Below, piece after piece: positions 1 to 7,303 of a stretch of DNA of 55,574 nucleotides. The DNA is taken from assembly GCF_026239555.1 (NCBI RefSeq), contig NZ_JAPIVP010000025.1:1-55574 (forward strand). The letters run 5' to 3'. The notes beneath the pieces are model-generated. The model did not search any database. It was not told the DNA's origin and worked only from the letters and a program-made list of their open reading frames with translations. Made by a program: the position numbers and the translations under genes. The stretch is from Pedobacter sp. PF22-3. Lineage in GTDB: Bacteria; Bacteroidota; Bacteroidia; Sphingobacteriales; Sphingobacteriaceae. The number at the start of each line of letters is the position of its first letter. Positions within the stretch are counted from its first letter, which is position 1.

Positions 1-47
1 GGATCGGTACTGAACCCTTACAATCCCTAACGCGAAAATTGCTTAGG

Positions 48-79
48 AGACCTGCAGATTTTTGAAACCTACGAGGTCT
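48..79. repeat. Imperfect inverted repeat (AGACCT...AGGTCT)
   Basis: A short stretch begins AGACCTGCAG and ends CTACGAGGTCT, so that the two arms can pair with a few mismatches around a short loop. It lies in gene-free sequence at the window edge. It resembles small palindromic intergenic elements common in Bacteroidota genomes; the family assignment is from memory, not a search. Nothing else coding is visible between the window start and the SUI1-type gene. Confidence 0.4.
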
Positions 80-158
80 GAAAGTCATTTCCCCAACACT
101 TCTTTCACCATTACATATTCGGTTTAATTAGCTGTAAGATGTAAAACCGATCAACATT

Positions 159-239
159 TGTCAGTCTGAGCGGAGTCGAAGACTATTGCGGGGAGGGTTC
201 AAACGAAAAAATGATCCTTCGACTACGCTCAGGATGACA
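159..239. repeat. Interspersed inverted-repeat element (TCTGAGCGGAGTCGAAG type)
   Basis: The left arm reads TGTCAGTCTGAGCGGAGTCG and the right arm is its near reverse complement, ending CTACGCTCAGGATGACA. About 25 bp on each side can pair around a central spacer of roughly 28 bp. A sequence-related element lies at 10796-10866, just after the PAS kinase. Such elements are typical of Sphingobacteriales intergenic DNA. It sits downstream of the minus-strand SUI1-type gene and could fold as a terminator-like hairpin in RNA. Confidence 0.6.
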
Positions 240-277
240 CCTCTTTTTTATTTAGTTCGGTACTAAAGAAGCGAATA

Positions 278-628
278 TTATCCCCCGGCCTTTTTTACTT
301 TATAGCCATCTTTTTGCAAAATACCCATCACTTTATCGCGCACATCACCCTGAATCATAATTTCACCATCTTTAACAGAACCGCCTACACCACACTTGGT
401 CTTCAGCAATTTGCCTAATACTTCTAAATCTTCTGAACGTCCCCTAAAGCCAGTAATTAACGTTACAGCTTTACCGCCACGGTTCTTTTTATCCAACATT
501 ACCCTTAAATCCTGCTGGTTATTCGGCGAGGTAATGGTATCATCAACTTCTTCTTCGTATTCGAATTCGGGATTGGTAGAATACATAATTCCGCCAAGAT
601 CGCTTAAACTGTTTTTCTTTGGTTTCAT
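278..628 (-). CDS. SUI1/eIF1-family translation factor (YciH-like)
   Basis: This 116-aa protein belongs to the bacterial SUI1 (eIF1, YciH) family, whose members influence start-codon selection and initiation fidelity on the small ribosomal subunit in the cytosol. The C-terminal two thirds hold the family signature: basic residues followed by a KAVTLITGF strand, then a LKTKCGVGGSVKDGEI segment and IQGDVRD near the end. The first 45 residues are a less conserved acidic tail. Length matches bacterial SUI1 proteins of about 105-120 aa. It is monocistronic here, with repeat DNA downstream. The family call is firm; the physiological role in Bacteroidota is less well known. Confidence 0.9.
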   Translation of the reverse strand: MKPKKNSLSDLGGIMYSTNPEFEYEEEVDDTITSPNNQQDLRVMLDKKNRGGKAVTLITGFRGRSEDLEVLGKLLKTKCGVGGSVKDGEIMIQGDVRDKVMGILQKDGYKVKKAGG

Positions 629-811
629 GTTTATAATGTAATATGGGAAATGTGAAATGGATGAGGGTTAACTGGTTAATTGTTTAAATCGGTAATTGAC
701 GCCCAACCCCCAAACCCCCAACGCTCAACTCCAAATTCGTCAATGATTGATAGTTCATCGTTTAGTGCCAATCGATCATCTCCGTCAACCGCTTTACGCT
801 TAGCGCTACAC

Positions 812-1714
812 TCAAGGAACAATTACTTTTAACGAGAGTGGATTCACCACAGCTTCAATCTCCACGCCCATTTGCAAAGGCTCTCCATCTACATGCACCG
901 CTCCGGCAGCTTCTCTTGTAATCTTAATATTTTTACCCTTAATAATTTCAATCATATCTGATGTTTCGGCCTTTCCTCTTAACATTACATAACCCAATAG
1001 TGGCAATTTTATTATTGGAAAAGGTTTAATAATGCAAACATCCAGTAACCCATCTTTCACCGAAGCATTTGGCGAGATGAACACATCATTTCCATACTGC
1101 GATGAATTGGCAATACTAATGGCGAAGGCTTTTCGGGTATAAGCTTTACCATCTATCTCTAATTGATAAGTTTGCGCTTTGTAATTAAAAACCTCCTTAA
1201 AGCCCAATTTTACATAGCCTGATAGTCCACGTTTTTTATCTTTCGAAAAAACAGCACTCAAGTGCGCATCAAAACCCATTCCAGCCAGGTTGAAAAAACA
1301 TTTTTTGTTAAACTCGGCCGTATCAATTTCATCAATTTTAAAATTATTGATAATGGAAAGCGCATACCTCAGGTTTTTGGAAATATTTAAAAAGCGTGCG
1401 AGGCCATTGCCTGATCCCAATGGTAAAATTCCCAGAATTTTATTGTGCTTTAATACTTTTGTGGCTACTTCATTTATAGTACCATCGCCACCTGCAGCAA
1501 TAATTACATCGAAGTTTTTGGTGGCAGCTTCATCTGCGAGCTCACCGGCATGCCCTACATATTCGCTGAAAACGAAATTGGGACTAAACTTTTCCTTATC
1601 CAGGTATTTGTCGATAAAATCTGGGATACGCAGTTTTCCTCTCCCACCAGAGATAGGATTTATGATAAAGAGGATATTGATCTTTGTGTGCAAAGTGTAA
1701 GATTGAGTGCACAA
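812..1714 (-). CDS. Diacylglycerol kinase catalytic-domain (YegS/BmrU-like) lipid kinase
   Basis: This 300-aa protein carries the diacylglycerol/sphingosine kinase catalytic domain and is expected to phosphorylate a lipid such as diacylglycerol at the inner membrane, feeding phospholipid turnover. The nucleotide-binding signature GGDGTINEV is at about residues 75-83, preceded by the PISGGRGK loop near residue 20. The C-terminal beta-rich domain has the usual FISPNASVKDGLLDV and HVDGEP segments. Length fits the family. The first 11 residues before KINILFIINP are not conserved, so the start may lie slightly downstream. It is divergent from metK, with about 200 bp between them. The actual lipid substrate cannot be read from sequence. 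Confidence 0.9.
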   Translation of the reverse strand: MCTQSYTLHTKINILFIINPISGGRGKLRIPDFIDKYLDKEKFSPNFVFSEYVGHAGELADEAATKNFDVIIAAGGDGTINEVATKVLKHNKILGILPLGSGNGLARFLNISKNLRYALSIINNFKIDEIDTAEFNKKCFFNLAGMGFDAHLSAVFSKDKKRGLSGYVKLGFKEVFNYKAQTYQLEIDGKAYTRKAFAISIANSSQYGNDVFISPNASVKDGLLDVCIIKPFPIIKLPLLGYVMLRGKAETSDMIEIIKGKNIKITREAAGAVHVDGEPLQMGVEIEAVVNPLSLKVIVP

Positions 1715-1728
1715 AATAATCTATAATT

Positions 1729-1757
1729 TTTGAAATAAAGAAAATATGCTAATTTTG
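1729..1757 (+). promoter_or_regulatory. Bacteroidota-type promoter for metK
   Basis: A TTTG at 1729-1732 is followed after 17 bp by TAATTTTG at 1750-1757, matching the Bacteroidota housekeeping consensus (TTTG near -33, TAnnTTTG near -7). The predicted transcription start falls only a few bases before the SAM-II-like fold that begins near 1768, so the promoter and the aptamer position support each other. Confidence 0.65.
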
Positions 1758-1765
1758 CGACAGTA

Positions 1766-1840
1766 AAAAGTGGATTGATTTGCTATCCCGATACCTCGGG
1801 ACCGGATTGCAACCACTTAAAAAAATTGCTAATGCCTCCT
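1766..1840 (+). promoter_or_regulatory. SAM-II-like riboswitch in the metK leader
   Basis: The leader can form an outer stem AAGTGG (1768-1773) with CCACTT (1813-1818). Inside the loop are GATTT and, directly before the 3' arm, ATTGCAA, both characteristic of the SAM-II aptamer. After the stem comes an A-rich joint, then TTGCTAA, as expected for the pseudoknot strand; ATTT at 1778-1781 can pair with AAAT at 1823-1826. The loop has gained a perfect hairpin, TCCCGA-TACC-TCGGGA (1786-1801). SAM-II riboswitches repress methionine and SAM synthesis genes when SAM is bound, and here the next gene makes SAM. No covariance search was possible, so this is a by-eye assignment. Confidence 0.6.
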
Positions 1841-1916
1841 TTCAATCATTTCAACACCTGTTTCCAAGGGGTTTGGCAATTATAAATTTGTTTATTTATC
1901 ATTAATTATTTAATAA

Positions 1917-3167
1917 ATGTCATATTTATTTACATCAGAATCTGTTTCTGAAGGTCACCCAGATAAAATCGCCGATCAAATTTCGGATGCATTAATTGAT
2001 AACTTTTTGGCTTTCGATCCAGAATCAAAAGTAGCTTGCGAAACTTTGGTAACTACGGGTCAGGTTATTTTGGCGGGTGAGGTAAAATCTAAAACATATT
2101 TGGATGTACAGCAAATTGCACGTGATGTAATCAAGAAAATTGGTTACACCAAAAGCGAATACATGTTTGAGGCTAACTCTTGTGGTATTTTATCTGCTAT
2201 ACACGAGCAATCTCAAGATATTAACCAAGGTGTAGATAGAAGTAGTAAAGAAGAACAAGGTGCAGGCGATCAAGGGATGATGTTTGGTTATGCAACCAAC
2301 GAAACTGAAGATTACATGCCTTTGGCGTTAAACCTTTCTCATAAATTGTTACAGGAACTTGCTGTTTTACGCCGTGAGAATAAAGAAATTACTTACCTAC
2401 GCCCTGATGCAAAAAGCCAGGTTACTTTAGAGTACGACGATAACAACAAACCTGTTCGTATTGATGCCATTGTAATTTCTACACAGCACGATGATTTTGA
2501 CGAAGAAGCCGCAATGTTAGCCAAAATTAAAACTGATCTGGTTAATATCCTGATCCCAAGAATCATCAAGAACAACCCGGCTTATGCACACTTATTTAAC
2601 GATAAAATTGAGTACCACATTAACCCAACCGGTAAATTTGTAATCGGCGGTCCGCATGGTGATACCGGTTTAACCGGTAGAAAAATCATTGTTGATACTT
2701 ACGGTGGTAAAGGTGCCCATGGTGGTGGCGCTTTCTCGGGTAAAGATCCAAGTAAAGTAGATAGAAGTGCAGCTTATGCTACCCGTCACATCGCTAAAAA
2801 CTTAGTGGCTGCCGGCATTGCTGACGAAATTTTAGTTCAGGTATCTTACGCTATCGGTGTTGCAAAACCAATGGGTATTTACATCAATACTTACGGAACA
2901 GGCAAAGTGGGTAAAACAGATGGCGAGATTGCTAAAATTGTTGAATCGATTTTTGATATGCGCCCTTATTTTATTGAGCAACGTTTAAAGTTAAGAAACC
3001 CAATTTACAGCGAAACTGCAGCTTACGGACACATGGGCCGTACACCAGAAACGGTTACCAAAACTTTTAGAACACCAAACGGCGAAGAAAAAACAGTTTC
3101 AGTTGATTTGTTTACCTGGGAGAAATTAGATTACGTAGATCAGGTTAAAGCTGCTTTCGGCATTTAA
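1917..3167 (+). CDS. metK: S-adenosylmethionine synthetase
   Basis: This 416-aa cytosolic enzyme makes S-adenosylmethionine from methionine and ATP. All three conserved regions are visible: SEGHPDK at residues 11-17 (ATP binding), the GAGDQGMMFGYA hexapeptide region, and the phosphate-binding GGGAFSGKDPSKVDRSAAY segment. The C-terminal PETVTKTF region is also typical. The protein is somewhat longer than the E. coli enzyme (384 aa), as is usual in Bacteroidota. The ATG lies about 75 bp after a SAM-II-like riboswitch, which implies feedback control by the product, and a stem-loop terminator follows the stop. It is a single-gene transcription unit. Confidence 0.98.
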   Translation: MSYLFTSESVSEGHPDKIADQISDALIDNFLAFDPESKVACETLVTTGQVILAGEVKSKTYLDVQQIARDVIKKIGYTKSEYMFEANSCGILSAIHEQSQDINQGVDRSSKEEQGAGDQGMMFGYATNETEDYMPLALNLSHKLLQELAVLRRENKEITYLRPDAKSQVTLEYDDNNKPVRIDAIVISTQHDDFDEEAAMLAKIKTDLVNILIPRIIKNNPAYAHLFNDKIEYHINPTGKFVIGGPHGDTGLTGRKIIVDTYGGKGAHGGGAFSGKDPSKVDRSAAYATRHIAKNLVAAGIADEILVQVSYAIGVAKPMGIYINTYGTGKVGKTDGEIAKIVESIFDMRPYFIEQRLKLRNPIYSETAAYGHMGRTPETVTKTFRTPNGEEKTVSVDLFTWEKLDYVDQVKAAFGI

Positions 3168-3187
3168 TTCTTCAAATATTTTTTTAT

Positions 3188-3223
3188 AAAAGGCGTTTTG
3201 CAGCATTGCAGAATGCCTTTTTT
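3188..3223 (+). terminator. Stem-loop terminator after metK
   Basis: AAAGGCG...TGCCTTT arms with inner TTGCA pairing are followed by a T-run, 20-55 bases after the metK stop. This is a plausible intrinsic terminator with a small internal mismatch. Confidence 0.6.
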
Positions 3224-3703
3224 GTTGTCGTGAAGTTAGATGTTACCATCTGACTGTATAAAATCTGTGTCGGATGGTAACATCCAACACCACCATGTGT
3301 GGTGGCTCACCAAACAGTAGAAAATCGTTGCTATTTTTTTGAAAAGCATGGTTCTGAATCCATCGGTACCGAAAGCCCTGCCATACGTGGGCTTGGTGCT
3401 GACAGGCCAAACTTACCAGGTTTCGCTTAACCCAAGTAGGGGCCAACTTCGTAAGTTTTTCTGGCACACCTGCTCAACCTAACATCGTTGCAAAAACCTA
3501 ACCTATCTAAACCTGATTGCCGCGAAAATCCTTTTTTGCCACCCTAAGCAAGCTTTAATAACCACAGTTGAAGTGAAGGCAAAAAAGATTGCAGCAAAAG
3601 CAGGATGGACATTAAAAAAAGCTACCGCAATTGCTTTCCAAAAAAACAATACCAATATCTATAACACTCAATATTCATTCCCTGATTAAAAAAATAAAAA
3701 ATA
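3224..3703. other. Gene-free stretch with nested inverted repeats
   Basis: No convincing gene lies here. GATGTTACCATC (from 3239) and its exact reverse complement GATGGTAACATC form a 12-bp stem around a loop of about 21 bases. It is followed by CCACCA-TGTG-TGGTGG, a second perfect hairpin near 3290-3306. A 74-codon minus-strand reading frame (3243-3467) overlaps both palindromes and has no recognisable domain. I read the block as a possible dispersed non-coding repeat. From about 3484 to 3703 nothing is recognisable. Confidence 0.4.
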
Positions 3704-4237
3704 TTAAAGCCCATTATTTTTCATAAACGACAACTCTTTTTCGGCGAAATGCTCATCATCTATGCTATAAGATTTAATATCCGCAATTTTCATTTCATCT
3801 ACTACATCAACAAAATTTTGGAATTTGGCCGTTTTGCCCGGTTTGATGATCACGATCATATGCTTTGATGGATCGTTCTGATGGCTAGCTGCAACCAATA
3901 GCTTATTCGCCATAATTTCTTTTTGAAGATCTGCCACAGGCATTACTTTCATATTGCCCTTTTCAAAAGTACCCATGTAAGAAACAGCCTTATTATCTTT
4001 ACCCAGCACAATGGTCATGGTACGCGATTCGGGAAAGGGAGCAAGATCAATATCATGCTCATTAACCGGCTTAGCAATATCTGCAGCATTTAACTGACTC
4101 AGTGTTGTGGTAAGCATAAAAAATGTAGTTAATAAGAACATCAGGTCTACCATTGCAGTAAGATCTACCCTTGGTGTTGCTTTTTTGGTTCTTCCTTTTA
4201 CAGCCTTGCCGCTTTGAGATTCGTTTAGAGTCGCCAT
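3704..4237 (-). CDS. ExbD/TolR-family biopolymer transport protein
   Basis: This 177-aa protein has one N-terminal membrane helix (about residues 27-46) and a periplasmic C-terminal domain, the layout of ExbD/TolR. The helix begins AMVDLMFLLTTFF, with the conserved Asp (D31) that carries protons in ExbB-ExbD motors. ExbD works with ExbB to energise TonB-dependent outer-membrane transport or related work. No exbB or tonB lies beside it, which is unusual; Bacteroidota often keep extra exbD copies elsewhere, so this copy probably pairs with a distant ExbB. The gene stands alone, 118 bp downstream of the sodC start region on the same strand. Confidence 0.85.
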   Translation of the reverse strand: MATLNESQSGKAVKGRTKKATPRVDLTAMVDLMFLLTTFFMLTTTLSQLNAADIAKPVNEHDIDLAPFPESRTMTIVLGKDNKAVSYMGTFEKGNMKVMPVADLQKEIMANKLLVAASHQNDPSKHMIVIIKPGKTAKFQNFVDVVDEMKIADIKSYSIDDEHFAEKELSFMKNNGL

Positions 4238-4355
4238 AATGATTTAGTTTTTTTAATGATGATGACAACCCTGATCAAATTGCATAAAAAAAGCGGCTAA
4301 AAATTTAACCGCTTAAGAAAGTTTGTTTCTCGAAGAAACGATCAGACTATAAATT

Positions 4356-4886
4356 TTACTTCACGGCTTCAATAACACCACAGCCCACTCTCGGCCCGGA
4401 GTTACCGGTAGGTTGCGTGGTATAATCATCTGTACCGCCGTGTACAATAATTCCACGACCGATAATATTCTTAATATCGCCATCTTTTATGCTCCACCTG
4501 TCTGTAGTAACCGAAAGTGTGGCATGGCCTTTACTATCTAACATGATATTGCCAATATCGCCACTATGGTAAGCCGCAGATCCCCATTTGCCATGTGCCT
4601 CTTTAGTTGGGTTCCAGTGACCGTGAGTGTTCTCGCCCATATTGCCACAATCGCCATGTTCATGAAAGTGAACCGCCACATTGCTATCAGCACGTGCAGC
4701 AAAATTCATTTCAATATCCATCTTAATCTTCCCATTACTCAATTCATAAAACTTTGCAGTCCCGATGGTTTTCGTATTATCGGCAGTTTCGGTTAACGTC
4801 GCCTGGGCAATTTCTTTTTCGTTTTTTGTACAGGCACTCACAAGCGCAACACCTGCAATTGCTAAGCTTAAAAAATATTTTTTCAT
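4356..4886 (-). CDS. sodC: Cu/Zn superoxide dismutase, predicted lipoprotein
   Basis: Copper/zinc superoxide dismutase converts superoxide to hydrogen peroxide and oxygen outside the cytoplasm. From the ATG at 4886 the protein is 176 aa and starts with MKKYFLSLAIAG... and a lipobox LVSAC (Cys19), so it should be lipid-anchored. An in-frame upstream ATG (4928) would bury this signal and is less likely. Metal ligands are visible: H73 and H75 in HFHEHGDCG, bridging H90 in HGHWNP, H98, H107 and D110 in HSGD, and H149 in IIVHGG. C80 and C169 can form the conserved disulfide. No operon partner is apparent. Confidence 0.93.
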   Translation of the reverse strand: MKKYFLSLAIAGVALVSACTKNEKEIAQATLTETADNTKTIGTAKFYELSNGKIKMDIEMNFAARADSNVAVHFHEHGDCGNMGENTHGHWNPTKEAHGKWGSAAYHSGDIGNIMLDSKGHATLSVTTDRWSIKDGDIKNIIGRGIIVHGGTDDYTTQPTGNSGPRVGCGVIEAVK

Positions 4887-5003
4887 ATGATTAAAATTTA
4901 GTTTAAACAAGAACAGATTGGCAATCATTTAGTTTGCTTTAAAAAGAATGACGGCAAAACCATTTCGCGCGCCACTTGTTTAATCAGTATAAAATAGTAT
5001 ACT

Positions 5004-5351
5004 ATGGAACAGCCAAATGAAATGAACACTTTAAGTCAAATTTTGGAGAAATTGAGGCTGAAAGGAAAAGATAACGAATTAAAAATATCTGATCACGGTA
5101 AGATGCAAAGTAAATCGCTCGGGAAAATTTATAAACCCGAAGATTTGACCATTGTTAAAACTTATCGTTTTGAAGGCGATTCTGACCCTGCAGATAATTC
5201 TGTATTGTATCTGATAGAAGATGGAGAAAAAAATATTGGTTATGTATTAGATGCCTATGGCACATACTCCGACAATGAAGGTCCGGCGTTTGATGATTTT
5301 TTGAAGAAAATTCCGACAGAAAACAGGGACGAACAGGAACTGTTCTGTTAA
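5004..5351 (+). CDS. Small conserved-looking hypothetical protein
   Basis: A 115-aa soluble, acidic protein with no signal peptide or membrane segment. I do not recognise a named domain. The middle reads KTYRFEGDSDPADNSVLYLIEDGEKN and YVLDAYGTYSD, suggesting an alpha/beta fold. Codon use and the even spread of charged residues look like a real gene, and the antisense frame is less convincing. It is divergent from sodC, with 117 bp between, and lies 117 bp upstream of the exporter gene on the same strand. Confidence 0.7.
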   Translation: MEQPNEMNTLSQILEKLRLKGKDNELKISDHGKMQSKSLGKIYKPEDLTIVKTYRFEGDSDPADNSVLYLIEDGEKNIGYVLDAYGTYSDNEGPAFDDFLKKIPTENRDEQELFC

Positions 5352-5468
5352 TAACTTCAGCGTGTAATAGAAAGGAGAAGCAGCGTAATCTGATTCTCCT
5401 TTTTTTATTTTAAATGAGTATCGGTCTATAATTCCCCTAGTTTTGCACCTCATTTTACGCCCCCCTGG

Positions 5469-6320
5469 ATGAAAAGCAAAATCAATATTCCACCAATACC
5501 TGCTGTTTTACTATCCATTATCAGTGTGCAATGTGGGGCGGCAATAGCAAAAGGCCTTTTTCCACAGATTGGGGCAGCTGCAACAGCATCTTTACGCATT
5601 GGTTTATCAGCAGTAATCTTACTAATTGCCTTTAGGCCAAACCTATTTAAACTTAATGCTAAGCAATGGAAATATGTGATCCTGTACGGTGTGTGTTTAG
5701 GTGTGATGAATATGGTTTTTTATATGGCTATAGCAAGAATTCCGATTGGTTTAGGCGTAACTTTAGAATTCGTTGGTCCGCTGGGACTTGCCATTTTTGG
5801 TTCAAAAAAACCGATTGATTTTCTTTGGGTGGTACTTGCTGCTACCGGTATTATCTTAATTACTCCGTGGACGGGCACAGGACTAAATCTAGCTGGTGTA
5901 CTGTTGGCGCTTTTGGCGGGTGTATTCTGGGCAGGTTATATCATTTTAGGTGGTAGAATTTCTAAAATCATGAAAGGTGGCGATGCCGTTGCCATCGGGA
6001 TGTTATTTGCTACCATAGTCATTTTGCCCTTTGGTATTTATGGTGGTGGTTTAAGCACGCTGAATCCTAAATTAATAGGATTGGGAGCAGCACTTGCGCT
6101 ACTATCAAGTGCCATTCCCTTTACCCTGGAAATGAAAGCCCTTAAGCAGCTTCCTGCCCGGACCTTTAGTATTTTAATGAGCTTAGAACCTGCCATGGCC
6201 GCATTAGCTGCATTCGCTTTTTTACAAGAATACCTCAGCTTAAAAGAGTGCTTTGCTGTAGCTTTTGTGGTAATTGCTTCCGCAGGCTCATCATTAACAG
6301 CCAGGCATACCAAAGGATGA
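5469..6320 (+). CDS. EamA-family (RhtA-like) transporter
   Basis: A 283-aa integral membrane protein of the drug/metabolite transporter superfamily with two EamA repeats and about ten membrane helices. The start, with SVQCGAAIAKGLFP and then ASLRIGLSA, and the later YMAIARIPIGLGVTLEFVGPL segment closely recall RhtA, an inner-membrane exporter of threonine and homoserine. The second half repeats the pattern (SSAIPFTLEMKALKQLPART, LEPAMAALAAF). Length fits. It is convergent with the ygiN-like gene; the two stop codons abut with no room for a separate terminator. Substrate is inferred from similarity only. Confidence 0.88.
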   Translation: MKSKINIPPIPAVLLSIISVQCGAAIAKGLFPQIGAAATASLRIGLSAVILLIAFRPNLFKLNAKQWKYVILYGVCLGVMNMVFYMAIARIPIGLGVTLEFVGPLGLAIFGSKKPIDFLWVVLAATGIILITPWTGTGLNLAGVLLALLAGVFWAGYIILGGRISKIMKGGDAVAIGMLFATIVILPFGIYGGGLSTLNPKLIGLGAALALLSSAIPFTLEMKALKQLPARTFSILMSLEPAMAALAAFAFLQEYLSLKECFAVAFVVIASAGSSLTARHTKG

Positions 6321-6605
6321 TCAGGCTACTTTTTCTGTTTTATAAATGACGATCTCATCTGTTAACCGGCCAGATTGCGCCACAAAATCTAAGATATAGG
6401 ACTGTTTATTGTGCAGATCCAAACCTGCCTGATCTTTCCACTCCTCATGAAAAATAAAAGTATGATCGCTTGCCGCATCATGAAGATCGTACTGAATGCA
6501 GGCTTCCTCTTTGCGCGAATTTGCGACCATATCCAGCAGCATCGTTCTTAATTCTGCTGTCGTTTCTTGTTTGCTTTTAACAATTGCTGTCAAATAAATG
6601 CTCAT
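6321..6605 (-). CDS. Antibiotic-biosynthesis-monooxygenase-family protein (YgiN-like quinol monooxygenase)
   Basis: A 94-aa single-domain protein of the ABM (dimeric ferredoxin-like) family. The pattern TAIVKSKQE...LRTMLLDMVANSRKEEACIQYDLHDA...FIFHEEWKDQAGLDLHNKQ is characteristic. YgiN of E. coli is a quinol monooxygenase encoded beside MdaB, and the same pairing occurs here: the start of this gene overlaps the end of the mdaB-like gene by 29 bp. Together they could cycle quinones and quinols for detoxification. The start ATG at 6605 fits the domain beginning exactly at residue 3. Confidence 0.82.
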   Translation of the reverse strand: MSIYLTAIVKSKQETTAELRTMLLDMVANSRKEEACIQYDLHDAASDHTFIFHEEWKDQAGLDLHNKQSYILDFVAQSGRLTDEIVIYKTEKVA

Positions 6606-7206
6606 GTATTTCTGTATTTAAAAATTTTTCGGTTAAATGTTCCTGGTACAATTTAAGTGCAGTCCTAATATCTGCATTCTTTTCTACATCATGAAAATGA
6701 ATTCCTGGTATTTGTTCCATTCCGGTAAAGGCATTCATCCTGTGAAAGCCGAACAAAACACCATCATCCACACTGGTTTCCATAAAAAATTCTCCTCGCA
6801 AAGTAAAAGCCTCTTTTGGCGCATTCCATGATGATGTAACCATATATTTCCGTCCGTGCAGCATACCACCTGTACCATAATTTCGGGTTGGATTTTCAGC
6901 TTTGCGCCCGTCGCTAACATAAATTCCTTTTTTATGCCCTTCGGTAAATACCACATCTATATACTTTTTAAATCCATGTGGCAACTGGAACCACCAGATC
7001 GGGGTGTGGTAAATGACAACATCTGCCCAAACATACTTCTCTACTTCTTCCTTTGGCTGGTATTCGTGGTTAATATTGGTAGTTTTTACCTTAAATCCTT
7101 TTTGCGAAGTAAAAAAATCGAGCGTAGCATTCGCTATCGTTTCGTTAAATCTGCCACCGGAATGACCAAATTTTTGTCCGCCATTAATAATAAATATTTT
7201 TGCCAT
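6577..7206 (-). CDS. mdaB: NAD(P)H-dependent quinone oxidoreductase, MdaB-like
   Basis: A flavodoxin-fold NAD(P)H:quinone reductase. From the chosen ATG (7206), the protein is 209 aa and begins MAKIFIINGGQKFGHSGGRFN, the FAD/FMN phosphate-binding loop of MdaB. Further family segments are VIYHTPIWWFQLPHGFKKYID and GGMLHGRKYMVTSSWNAP. An in-frame upstream ATG (7248) adds 14 residues without homology and runs into the divergent promoter region. MdaB performs two-electron reduction of quinones in the cytosol. It is the first gene of a two-gene operon with the YgiN-like gene and is divergent from a LysR regulator that probably controls it. Confidence 0.88.
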   Translation of the reverse strand: MAKIFIINGGQKFGHSGGRFNETIANATLDFFTSQKGFKVKTTNINHEYQPKEEVEKYVWADVVIYHTPIWWFQLPHGFKKYIDVVFTEGHKKGIYVSDGRKAENPTRNYGTGGMLHGRKYMVTSSWNAPKEAFTLRGEFFMETSVDDGVLFGFHRMNAFTGMEQIPGIHFHDVEKNADIRTALKLYQEHLTEKFLNTEIHEHLFDSNC

Positions 7207-7230
7207 TTCGTTTTTTCTTTTTTGATCACA

Positions 7231-7282
7231 CAAAATTAAAGCGCTCAATCCTATTATTAAAACAAGTTAATTCATAGCTTTG
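7231..7282. promoter_or_regulatory. Divergent promoter region mdaB / LysR
   Basis: On the minus strand TAATTTTG (plus-strand 7231-7238) and on the plus strand TAGCTTTG (7275-7282) both match the Bacteroidota -7 box TAnnTTTG. Each lies 20-30 bases from the start codon it would serve. No convincing -33 element was found at the right spacing for either. Confidence 0.4.
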
Positions 7283-7303
7283 TATCAGAATTATAATACT
7301 TAG

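Noticed and set aside
396..641. 81-codon plus-strand frame opposite the SUI1-type gene
   Set aside because: It is antisense to a well-conserved gene and has no recognisable domain.
3243..3467. 74-codon minus-strand frame
   Set aside because: It runs across two perfect palindromes and lacks a recognisable domain; better read as part of a repeat.
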